This document shows positions 25,842 through 33,102 of a stretch of DNA of 64,000 nt, one piece after another. Origin of the DNA: Chryseobacterium geocarposphaerae (lineage in GTDB: Bacteria; Bacteroidota; Bacteroidia; Flavobacteriales; Weeksellaceae); the NCBI RefSeq assembly GCF_002797535.1, contig NZ_PGFD01000002.1, positions 186,001 to 250,000 of the forward strand. The letters are read 5' to 3'. The position numbers and the translations under genes are program-made. Positions within the stretch are counted from its first letter, which is position 1. Every line of letters starts with the position of its first letter. The notes beneath the pieces are model-generated. The model was not told the DNA's origin, ran no database searches, and was given only the letters and a program-made list of their open reading frames with translations.

Positions 25842-27038
25842 ATGGAAAATATCACAACAAAAAACATCGACACCAACAAAATTGTCTATCCTATTTTATT
25901 TATGATCAGTTTCTCCCATTTTTTAAATGACCTGATCCAATCTACCATTCCTTCACTCTACCCCATCGTGAAAGGTGAATTTAATTTATCTTTTGCCCAA
26001 ATTGGAATTATCACACTGGTATTTCAGCTTACAGCTTCCATTTTACAGCCATTCGTCGGAATTTATACCGATAAAAAGCCGAATCCAAGATCTCTGGCTA
26101 TCGGAATGGGATTATCAATGGCAGGTTTATTATTGCTGGCAGCAGCTCAACAATATTACGTAATCCTGATTGCAGTCGGGCTAATCGGAATGGGATCATC
26201 CGTTTTTCACCCTGAAGCATCAAGAGTAGCTCAATTAGCTTCCGGAGGACAGAAAGGTTTGGCACAATCTATCTTTCAGGTTGGCGGAAATTCAGGGAGT
26301 GCTATTGGGCCTCTATTGGTTGCATTAATTATCCTCCCGTTAGGAAAAGGCTATGTCGGTCTTTTTGCCATTGCAGCGTTTATCGGGATCATTGTTCTGT
26401 GGAGAATCGGAAACTGGTACGCAGAAAGATTAAGCTTAAAAAAATCATCAAAACATCCGAGTGATATTATCCATATCAATCTATCCCGTAAAAAAGTTAT
26501 TTTTTCAATTACCATCTTATTAGCACTGGTATTTTCTAAATACATTTATCTGGCGTCGATGACCAATTATTTTACATTCTTCCTGATTGATAAATTTCAT
26601 ATTTCTGTAAAGGACTCTCAGTTGTACTTATTCATGTTTCTTGCAGCAGTGGCAGTAGGAACTATTTTAGGGGGAAAATTAGGAGATAAATACGGAAGAA
26701 AGAAAATTATCTGGATCTCAATTCTAGGAGCGGCTCCGTTTACGCTTTGCCTGCCTTATCTTTCCTTATTCTGGACCATCACTTTTGCTGTTATCATCGG
26801 ATTAATTATTGCTTCGGCATTTTCGGCAATCCTGGTATTTGCGACTGATCTTTTGCCTAATAAAATAGGATTGGTTGCAGGATTGTTCTTTGGATTTATG
26901 TTTGGAATGGGCGGAATCGGTTCGGCCGTATTAGGAGCAGTTGCAGACGATACCAGTATTGAATATGTATTTAAAATCTGCGCATTTTTACCATTAATGG
27001 GAATCATCACCGCATTTCTGCCTAATCTAAAAAAATAA
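25842..27038 (+). CDS. MFS transporter, fosmidomycin-resistance (Fsr) type
   Basis: 398 residues, 12 predicted membrane spans. Fsr-like hallmarks are SHFLNDLIQSTIPSLYPIVK in TM1, the motif-A-like GIYTDKKPNPRS after TM2, VFHPEASRVA in TM4 and GGKLGDKYGRKK between TM8 and TM9. Related pumps export fosmidomycin or other small acids; the actual substrate is unknown. Regulated most likely by the adjacent GntR-type protein through the operator 20 bases upstream. Confidence 0.9.
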   Translation: MENITTKNIDTNKIVYPILFMISFSHFLNDLIQSTIPSLYPIVKGEFNLSFAQIGIITLVFQLTASILQPFVGIYTDKKPNPRSLAIGMGLSMAGLLLLAAAQQYYVILIAVGLIGMGSSVFHPEASRVAQLASGGQKGLAQSIFQVGGNSGSAIGPLLVALIILPLGKGYVGLFAIAAFIGIIVLWRIGNWYAERLSLKKSSKHPSDIIHINLSRKKVIFSITILLALVFSKYIYLASMTNYFTFFLIDKFHISVKDSQLYLFMFLAAVAVGTILGGKLGDKYGRKKIIWISILGAAPFTLCLPYLSLFWTITFAVIIGLIIASAFSAILVFATDLLPNKIGLVAGLFFGFMFGMGGIGSAVLGAVADDTSIEYVFKICAFLPLMGIITAFLPNLKK

Positions 27039-27041
27039 AGA

Positions 27042-27068
27042 AACCTCCACCTTTTCTCGGTGGAGGTT
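27042..27068. terminator. Terminator after the MFS gene
   Basis: AACCTCCACC / GGTGGAGGTT, 10-bp GC-rich stem with a 7-base loop. No long T run on the plus side, so strength is uncertain; it lies between convergent genes. Confidence 0.65.
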
Positions 27069-27104
27069 AACAACAAGTGTTCCATTACTACTTTAAAATA
27101 TCAG

Positions 27105-28046
27105 TTAAATCCCGAGATTCAGGAAAATACTGAAACGGGATTTAGCTTCAATATCACCTCCCGCCAAACGGGAATATACGGGAAGCATGACTTCACTTCC
27201 CAAGCTGAATCTTTTATAAGAGGTTTCAAAACCAATTTTACCATACAAAGCGCTTCCTGCTGTATTAGGTAAAACCTCATCAAATTGTCTGTTTCTGTCA
27301 TAAACTTCCCCCTGGAAACCTGCCTTTCCCGAAAAAACAGTTATATCATTTCCTAAAAGCTGGTAAAAGCCTGTTGCCGCATAATTCCACTGGTTTCCGA
27401 AATGGTAATGTTTTTTATTTTCAGTTTTAACAATGTAATCTGTATTCAGCAGAACAGCGATCTTATTTTTCTGAAATTTATAATTGACAACCATCTGATA
27501 ATCCCAACTTCCTGTTCCTAACTGAAAGCTCGGATTGACACCTGTAATACCCTTTTCATCAAATTTCCCCAGCGGAAGTTTCAGTCCAAATCCTCCATTC
27601 AGCTGATGGGTATTATCTTTTGAATTCAAAAACTGATAAATTCCCATCAGGTTCAAATCTCCGATTCCATTGATATTGATATCTCCCTGCATAGTTTTCT
27701 TTTCATGGAAATGAAACGGTAAGCTTGCATACACACTTAGTTTTTTCGTCAAAGGAATTTTACCCCAAAGCTGTATAGTATTAAAATACTGATCCTTAGT
27801 TAAGTCCTTTACAAATAGGTTTTCCTTCGCTTTATAATGCTGGGCAAAATATTTAATCCCGATAAACTGAGGATTCAGTAAAGATTCAAAACCGGAAGAG
27901 CCGTTTCCTGCAGCACATCCGCAAGCATCACAATCATCTAAAACAACCGGATTAAAATACTTAGGAATAAAAAGGCTATCATGGATTGTTTTAGCCTGAA
28001 ATCCATTCAACAAAATCAGACCTATGATTAAAAAAAACTTCTTCAT
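27105..28046 (-). CDS. Outer-membrane beta-barrel protein with CDACGC motif, partner of MbnP/MbnH
   Basis: 313 residues from the ATG at 28046, which follows the mbnH stop by one base; a TTG 12 bases further upstream is less likely. Signal peptide, then the motif DDCDACGCAAGNGSSGFESL near residues 35-55, then alternating beta strands with aromatic ends typical of a 12-16 strand barrel, ending SRFSIFLNLGI. The closely spaced cysteines at the mature N-terminus could bind a metal. Gene order (MbnP, MbnH, this) points to a shared pathway, perhaps metal uptake across the outer membrane. Its family is not named with certainty. Confidence 0.7.
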   Translation of the reverse strand: MKKFFLIIGLILLNGFQAKTIHDSLFIPKYFNPVVLDDCDACGCAAGNGSSGFESLLNPQFIGIKYFAQHYKAKENLFVKDLTKDQYFNTIQLWGKIPLTKKLSVYASLPFHFHEKKTMQGDININGIGDLNLMGIYQFLNSKDNTHQLNGGFGLKLPLGKFDEKGITGVNPSFQLGTGSWDYQMVVNYKFQKNKIAVLLNTDYIVKTENKKHYHFGNQWNYAATGFYQLLGNDITVFSGKAGFQGEVYDRNRQFDEVLPNTAGSALYGKIGFETSYKRFSLGSEVMLPVYSRLAGGDIEAKSRFSIFLNLGI

Positions 28047-28047
28047 T

Positions 28048-29100
28048 TTATTCTGCAAATTTTGGATTCGTGATAAAATTTTTATCGGAAAGTGTTTTCA
28101 GAAAAGCAATAATCAGTTGTTTTTCCTGAGGTTTCATCGCAATTCCTAGATGTCCGTTTTTCTTCAGTTGCGGATCAAGATTCGGACTGTTTTCTACGTT
28201 ATCTGAATAAAAATTAAGTACCGCTTCCAATGTATAAAATCTTCCATCGTGCATATAAGGTGCTGTATATTCTACATTTCGCAAACTCGGCACCCGAAAT
28301 TTCATCCAGTCGTTTTGATCAAGTGTCACCCGATACCTTCCTGCATCTTTAAACTGCACGTTGTAATACATTCCTGTATTCCTGAAACTTTCATCCGTAA
28401 ATAATGCTCCGCTGTGACAAGACGCGCATTTTTGCTGAAATAAGCTCATGCCTTGTGTTTCTTCTGAAGAAAAATTTTCTTTTCCTTGCTTTACCCTGTC
28501 ATATTTAGAATCCGCGGAAATCATGGTTACCATAAACTGGGATAATGCTTTCAGTACTCTTTCTCCTGTAATATTCTCATCTCCATAAGCTGCCTTGAAC
28601 AATTTCTTATATTTAACATCTGAACTTAACTTCGAAACTACTTCCGGCATCGAGCTATCCATTTCGTCTTCATTGGTAATGGGAATAATCGGCTGTTCAT
28701 CCAGATTATGGACCACTCCGTCCCACATATATCGCTTTAGAAAAGCCATATTCTGAATGGGTGGTGCATTCCGGATTCCGATTCTGTCGTCTACTCCATG
28801 ACTTACCGTATGACCGTGATGTGTAAACGCATTTTCCTGGATATGACAGAACCCGCATGAAATCGTATTGTTGCGCGAAAGTCTTCCTTCATAAAATAAT
28901 TTTCGTCCCAACTCCACGCCGTTTTTTGTGACCGGATTTCCGGAGGTATCAAAAATCATTTCCGGAAAGTACGACGGGAATGAAAGACTGTAAACCTCAT
29001 CTTTTTCCAACGGTTCTATCACCTCATCAGAACATGATACAAAACTTAAAAAAAATAAGGATAATAACCCGGTTTGAAATATCTTAATCATTGTGAACAT
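28048..29100 (-). CDS. mbnH: Di-heme enzyme of the MbnH / cytochrome c peroxidase family
   Basis: 350 residues. Lipobox FVSC (C23), then two c-type heme sites: CGFCH (82-86) and CASCH (225-229), in the bacterial CcP/MauG fold (ELGRKLFYEGRLSRNN, YTAPYMHDGRFYTLEAVLNFY). MbnH from a methanotroph oxidises a Trp of MbnP to kynurenine. Assignment to MbnH rather than ordinary peroxidase rests on the neighbouring MbnP-like gene. It overlaps mbnP by 17 bases. A second ATG (29091) is an alternative start. Confidence 0.85.
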   Translation of the reverse strand: MFTMIKIFQTGLLSLFFLSFVSCSDEVIEPLEKDEVYSLSFPSYFPEMIFDTSGNPVTKNGVELGRKLFYEGRLSRNNTISCGFCHIQENAFTHHGHTVSHGVDDRIGIRNAPPIQNMAFLKRYMWDGVVHNLDEQPIIPITNEDEMDSSMPEVVSKLSSDVKYKKLFKAAYGDENITGERVLKALSQFMVTMISADSKYDRVKQGKENFSSEETQGMSLFQQKCASCHSGALFTDESFRNTGMYYNVQFKDAGRYRVTLDQNDWMKFRVPSLRNVEYTAPYMHDGRFYTLEAVLNFYSDNVENSPNLDPQLKKNGHLGIAMKPQEKQLIIAFLKTLSDKNFITNPKFAE

Positions 29101-29911
29101 GGTCTACTTTAAACATTTTCGTCAGGTTATCCGTTACATTTACTAAATGTTGGCTTGAGCCCATCATCATATTATTGGTAGAATTTAAAAACAACGGCGT
29201 TTCTCCACTTAAATACTGATTAAGATCAGCCAGAATATGAATAGAAGGTGTAATTTGATTTGTCACTCTTGCTGTTGTCGGAAGATTCAAAGTAATTTCC
29301 CGGTAAAGATCCGGAGTACCATTGGCCGTTACATTCCCCATATTTCCGGTATGATTCATGAATTCTGTGTCGAGAGAATTGATCCCGTATTTCCCTTCGA
29401 GCTTTACAAAAACATAACCTGCCGCCCAGGACCAAGACATTCCTTTTTGTTTGGCCTTATTCCAGAATTCCGCTTGCCCGTCCTGTCCCAACAGATAGGC
29501 ATTCTGACTGATTCCCAAACCCAATTTTATTTTTTTATAATTGTTCTTCGGGATTTCATTGAGATTAACATAGACAATGCCTGCAATTGCATCAGCCTGG
29601 TCGATGATGAAAGCACCTTTATCAGGATTATTTTCGTGATATTTAAATTCATTTTCGTTTTCATCAATCAGACTGATGTTACTGATCACATATTTTATGT
29701 TGGAGAACTGATGCTTCTGTCCCTGTGAAGATGTTTGTGTGGTCTGATTCAAAACGATATCTCCCAGATTATTAAACCCGTTTTCAAATTTGAGCTGAAG
29801 GTTTCCCTTTGCTTCTGCTGATGAGTCATCTTCATCGTTGCTACGACAGGAGATAAAAGTGAAAAAAGAAAAAGCAATAAGGGATAATGATAAAAATTTA
29901 TAAATTTTCAT
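29084..29911 (-). CDS. mbnP: MbnP-like copper-binding lipoprotein
   Basis: 275 residues. Lipoprotein signal ending FISC (C22). The family pattern is clear: FENGFNNLGDIVLN at the start of the mature part, KYVISNISL, and the Trp-rich KGMSWSWAAGYVFVKLEGKY (about 153-172), where MbnP carries the Trp oxidised by MbnH. The C-terminus has Met/His residues (MMMGSSQH, DHVHND) apt for soft metals. First gene of mbnP-mbnH-OMP, with overlap into mbnH. Which Trp is modified here is not known. Confidence 0.85.
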   Translation of the reverse strand: MKIYKFLSLSLIAFSFFTFISCRSNDEDDSSAEAKGNLQLKFENGFNNLGDIVLNQTTQTSSQGQKHQFSNIKYVISNISLIDENENEFKYHENNPDKGAFIIDQADAIAGIVYVNLNEIPKNNYKKIKLGLGISQNAYLLGQDGQAEFWNKAKQKGMSWSWAAGYVFVKLEGKYGINSLDTEFMNHTGNMGNVTANGTPDLYREITLNLPTTARVTNQITPSIHILADLNQYLSGETPLFLNSTNNMMMGSSQHLVNVTDNLTKMFKVDHVHND

Positions 29912-29951
29912 TGTTGATTTTTTAAGTTAAAATTTTTAATTGATTATTGAT

Positions 29952-29969
29952 TGAACGGTAGAACGTTCA
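29952..29969 (-). promoter_or_regulatory. Inverted repeat upstream of mbnP (possible operator)
   Basis: TGAACG-N6-CGTTCA, a 6-bp perfect inverted repeat followed by a T run, 41 bases before the mbnP ATG. It could be an operator; no regulator can be named. Confidence 0.4.
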
Positions 29970-30010
29970 TTTTTTTAACTGCAAAAGCTGACACAGAATA
30001 AGCACCTCTT

Positions 30011-30089
30011 TGTCATTTCGTAGAAATCTAAGGGGAGTTATTTAAATTATAACGTGAACATCTTCGCCGAGACTCCTATGGAATGACAG
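30011..30089. repeat. Degenerate palindromic intergenic repeat
   Basis: Left arm TGTCATTTCGTAGAAATCT and right arm GACTCCTATGGAATGACAG are imperfect inverses about 40 bases apart. They resemble REP-like repeats with GTCATTcCG...CGGAATGAC ends that are frequent between flavobacterial genes. Confidence 0.5.
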
Positions 30090-30148
30090 TTACACATTTA
30101 AATTAAAGATGAAAACTCTTGCAGTAAAACAAGATTTTGAAAAATAAC

Positions 30149-30517
30149 TTAAAAAACGGGTGGTCTGAAAATATGTTTTAAAAACAGGAAAGAGTACGCT
30201 GTTTTATAAAGGAAATTAGAATTTGAAAAGAATTTTTTTTCTGCTGCAGTAATTTCAGCAATTTCAGGGAGAACGTAGATATCCAGTAATTTCTGTCCTG
30301 AATTTTTTGTTTTGTTTAAAGGGGAAGAATCGGTATCATTTGTTTTCGCTATTTCCCTGCTCAGGTAACATTTTCCGTTACAGTGAATCTCCGGATTGCT
30401 CTTATTGATACACAACACTTCGGAGATATACTCATAATTTACAGCATATTCCACCAGTGGAACCAGAGGCCTGAATACCACAAATAAAGTGAGAAATATG
30501 CTGCAAACTAAGTTCAT
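30149..30517 (-). CDS. Small membrane-associated CxGKC protein, copy 1
   Basis: 122 residues. An N-terminal hydrophobic segment with FRPLVPLVEYAVNYEYI, then a cysteine module LCINKSNPEIHCNGKCYLSREIAKT (three Cys) and a C-terminal FRPPVF. The product at 32373-32738 shares this layout: RP..PL..YAVNY.YI, LC...C.GKCY..E.AKT and a terminal [RH]PP. It begins 7 bases after sodA, as part of the metal island. The Cys module suggests binding of a soft metal, perhaps copper. No known function. Confidence 0.75.
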   Translation of the reverse strand: MNLVCSIFLTLFVVFRPLVPLVEYAVNYEYISEVLCINKSNPEIHCNGKCYLSREIAKTNDTDSSPLNKTKNSGQKLLDIYVLPEIAEITAAEKKFFSNSNFLYKTAYSFLFLKHIFRPPVF

Positions 30518-30524
30518 TCAATCA

Positions 30525-31199
30525 TTATTTTTTGCTGGTCGCTTCTTCGTATCTTCTGCTGATTTCCTTCCAGTTGGTTACGTTCCAGATCGCAGCTAAA
30601 TAATCAGCTCTCTTATTCTGATATTTCAGATAATAAGCATGCTCCCATACATCAATACCGAAAATAGGAGTTCCTTTTTCTTCCACAACATCCATCAAGG
30701 GATTGTCCTGATTAGGTGTCGAGGAAACGAATAGTTTTCCGCTTTTATCTACCGCTAACCAAGCCCATCCTGAGCCAAAACGGTCTGCTCCCGCTTTGCT
30801 CATCTTTTCCTTGAAGGCATCCATACTTCCGAAAGCATCATTAATCGCTTTTGCCAGTTTTGCAGATGGCTGTGTATTTTTTTCAGGCGTTAAAACCGTC
30901 CAGAACAATTCGTGGTTGTAATGACCTCCTGCATTATTTCTCACTGCAGCCGGCAATTTTGATACATTCGATAAAATCTGAAACAAGGTTTGTTTCTCCT
31001 GTGGTGTTCCTGCAATGGCTTTATTCAGATTCGCAACATAGGCAGCTGCATGTTTTGAATAATGAATTTCCATGGTCTGTGCATCAATATTACCCTCCAG
31101 TGCATTGTAAGCATACGGCAAAGGCGTCTGTTTGAACTGAGCTAATGCAAACTGCGCCGCGAAAACTGCGCTTAAGGCAGCAATTTTTAAAATTTTCAT
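30525..31199 (-). CDS. sodA: Exported superoxide dismutase, Mn type
   Basis: 224 residues with a signal peptide ([14 protein letters not shown]), unusual for the Fe/Mn family, so it acts in the periplasm or outside. Metal ligands are H46 ([11 protein letters not shown]), H96 (YNHELFW), D183 and H187 ([10 protein letters not shown]). GGH at 91-93 and NQD at 163-165 favour manganese or a cambialistic site. It lies downstream of the SCO gene (31 bases) and is likely co-transcribed. Confidence 0.93.
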   Translation of the reverse strand: MKILKIAALSAVFAAQFALAQFKQTPLPYAYNALEGNIDAQTMEIHYSKHAAAYVANLNKAIAGTPQEKQTLFQILSNVSKLPAAVRNNAGGHYNHELFWTVLTPEKNTQPSAKLAKAINDAFGSMDAFKEKMSKAGADRFGSGWAWLAVDKSGKLFVSSTPNQDNPLMDVVEEKGTPIFGIDVWEHAYYLKYQNKRADYLAAIWNVTNWKEISRRYEEATSKK

Positions 31200-31230
31200 A
31201 ATGTTTTGTTTTTTAGTGGTTAAACAATAA

Positions 31231-31911
31231 TTATTTTAATAATTTCTTAATGTCTTCAATTAATATCTCCCGGTCAGGATGATATTTCCCCATCAGTTTC
31301 GCTGTTTTTCCTTCCGGATCCTCATAGTTTAACCCGGAATAATAAAGGATCGGCATATTGTCTTTATTATATCTGCAGCGGATATTCCCTTCTTCATCTA
31401 CAAGAGCAATCATTCCGCTGTGATTAAGACTTTCGCTTTCATCTTCTTTGTCCCCAACGTAAATATTGAACTGATCTGCCAATTTTCCGATATAATCTCT
31501 GTTACCCGTTAAAAAATGCCAGTTCGGAGACTTTACACCAATTCTTTGAGCATGTTCTTTCAGTGATTGAGGGGTATCATTTTCGGGATCAATACTTATT
31601 GAAATAATTCCGAAATCAGGGTTGTTGATCTCGTCCTCAATTGCTCTCATGTTAGTATTCATTACCGGACAGATTGTAGTACATCTGCTGAAAAAAAATT
31701 CTACCAAATACACTTTTCCAAGCATATCTTTGTTGGTGATTTTTTTATTATCCTGGTCCGTCAACTGGAAATCAGGAACCTTCATTACCGTATAAAGGTT
31801 CTTTTTAAAGTAGCCCATTCCTACACCGATTCCCAGAAAAAGCAACGCAAAAACCGCAATCGGAATAATCACTTTGCTTTTTGTATTGTTTGGGTTTTTA
31901 TTTTTGGGCAT
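31231..31911 (-). CDS. SCO family copper/thiol protein
   Basis: 226 residues: N-terminal membrane anchor (about 13-34) and a thioredoxin fold outside the membrane. The copper ligands are present: C77 and C81 in SRCTTICP and H164 in [12 protein letters not shown] proteins deliver copper to the CuA site of cytochrome oxidase or act as thiol reductants. It overlaps the YHS lipoprotein gene by 14 bases, so the two are translationally coupled. Confidence 0.93.
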   Translation of the reverse strand: MPKNKNPNNTKSKVIIPIAVFALLFLGIGVGMGYFKKNLYTVMKVPDFQLTDQDNKKITNKDMLGKVYLVEFFFSRCTTICPVMNTNMRAIEDEINNPDFGIISISIDPENDTPQSLKEHAQRIGVKSPNWHFLTGNRDYIGKLADQFNIYVGDKEDESESLNHSGMIALVDEEGNIRCRYNKDNMPILYYSGLNYEDPEGKTAKLMGKYHPDREILIEDIKKLLK

Positions 31912-32173
31912 ACTTTTCAGGATTTTTTTTGAATTCGTCTTTGCATAATGAACTGCAAAAACCGTACGTTTTATTTTTATATACTGCCGTATCTTTCATA
32001 TCAGGCTCTGTCGGCATATGACATATAGGATCTACTGCGTTGGCAAATTTTATCTTTTTTACATCTGATTTTACAGCGGTATTGGCTTTTTTATGCTTTA
32101 CTTTAGGGGTTTCCTGAGCACATGCCATTAATGAAACGGACAATAATGCCGTCAAAAAAATTTTTGATTTCAT
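31898..32173 (-). CDS. YHS-domain lipoprotein
   Basis: 91 residues. Lipobox LMAC (C18), then a YHS domain (about 46-89): DPICHMPTEP and [21 protein letters not shown] with C51, C73 and C77. YHS domains bind metals and are often found with copper ATPases or SCO. It overlaps SCO by 14 bases. A periplasmic metal-donor role is likely but inferred. Confidence 0.88.
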   Translation of the reverse strand: MKSKIFLTALLSVSLMACAQETPKVKHKKANTAVKSDVKKIKFANAVDPICHMPTEPDMKDTAVYKNKTYGFCSSLCKDEFKKNPEKYAQK

Positions 32174-32372
32174 TTTAAATTAAATTGAAATTAATAGTGG
32201 TATTGAAAAAATAATTGATTTTTAAACTAAAATTAATATGAGCTGAATCAATTTTGAAGAAGCCAAGTCCATGATTCTTTAAGCATTCTATTTCACCTAA
32301 AGATATTTTTAATTTTCTTGAAACTTGATAAAATCAGTGATTTAAGCTAACTAAAAATTTAGTTTAAATCAT

Positions 32373-32738
32373 TTAAGACAAAGGAGGATGGAATATCCTG
32401 GCGAAATATTCTGAAGTGTGAGATTTGCTATAATCCGAGGATGGACTTTTTATAGGAATATCAAATTGATTTTTGTCTGAAAAGGAAAGAATCTCTTGAG
32501 AAAGAAAAACATCTAAGCCGGTAATTTTTATATTCTGGCTATTATTTGACTGTTTTTCTGTCTTTGCCAGTTCTTTTTCAACATAACATTTCCCTTTACA
32601 GGTAGACTGGGGAATATTTCTTTTTTCACAAAGGTTTTTAACGATGTAATCATAATTAACCGCATAATTAATCAAAGGCAACACAGGACGTATCGCAATT
32701 GTGAAAATAATAAATATGGAAATGAAAAACTTCAACAA
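32373..32738 (-). CDS. Small membrane-associated CxGKC protein, copy 2
   Basis: 121 residues, start TTG (32738 or 32735; a TGA lies just upstream and no ATG follows). Shares its whole layout with the product at 30149-30517: IRPVLPLINYAVNYDYI, LCEKRNIPQSTCKGKCYVEK, and a C-terminal FHPPLS. Conserved Cys and the shared neighbourhood indicate a common role in metal handling. The two copies bracket YHS-SCO-SOD, as expected after duplication or as a repeated partner. Confidence 0.72.
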   Translation of the reverse strand: MLKFFISIFIIFTIAIRPVLPLINYAVNYDYIVKNLCEKRNIPQSTCKGKCYVEKELAKTEKQSNNSQNIKITGLDVFLSQEILSFSDKNQFDIPIKSPSSDYSKSHTSEYFARIFHPPLS

Positions 32739-32898
32739 TCAATTCTCTTCTACAAATATACTACTGAAATTTGTTTTTACGGTTGATTTATGATGAATGT
32801 CATTGTTATTTTTTTCCCACAGATCTCTCAGATTACACAGACCTATTTATATTCGTGGAACCTGCAGGAGGTTGATTTAAATAGATGCTAAATGTATT

Positions 32899-33011
32899 TA
32901 AATTTTATCTCCCGTAAATTGGGCTGATTACGCAGATTTTTATATTCTAATTGCAATAAAAAACAAGTGCAATCATCTGTGACATCTGTGTGATCTGCGG
33001 GAGATAAATTT
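32899..33011. repeat. Palindromic intergenic repeat A
   Basis: Outer arms AAATTTTATCTCCCG and CGGGAGATAAATTT are inverse except for one extra A. The interior carries ATCTGTG/CGCAGAT-type half-sites. Part of a 364-base gene-free stretch (32739-33102). Confidence 0.7.
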
Positions 33012-33020
33012 CAGGATGCT

Positions 33021-33087
33021 TTTCCCACAGATCGCACAGATGTTATCTACATTTTTAATCTGTGAAATTTGTGGGATCAGTGGGAAA
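33021..33087. repeat. Palindromic intergenic repeat B
   Basis: TTTCCCACAGATCGCACAGAT (33021-33041) pairs imperfectly with 33058-33087 (ATCTGTGAAATTTGTGGGAT, then CAGTGGGAAA). The CCCACAGAT half-site also occurs at 32817. This looks like the CACAGAT-type REP family of flavobacteria, directly downstream of the ATPase gene's stop side. Confidence 0.7.
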
Positions 33088-33102
33088 TGATCTATAGTTT
33101 AT

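Noticed and set aside
28048..29100. Plain cytochrome c peroxidase
   Set aside because: Possible by fold, but the overlapping MbnP-like gene favours the MbnH branch.
29237..29728. 163-codon open frame on the plus strand
   Set aside because: Lies opposite mbnP; Cys/Ser/Ile-rich product without domain or signal logic. Shadow of the real gene.
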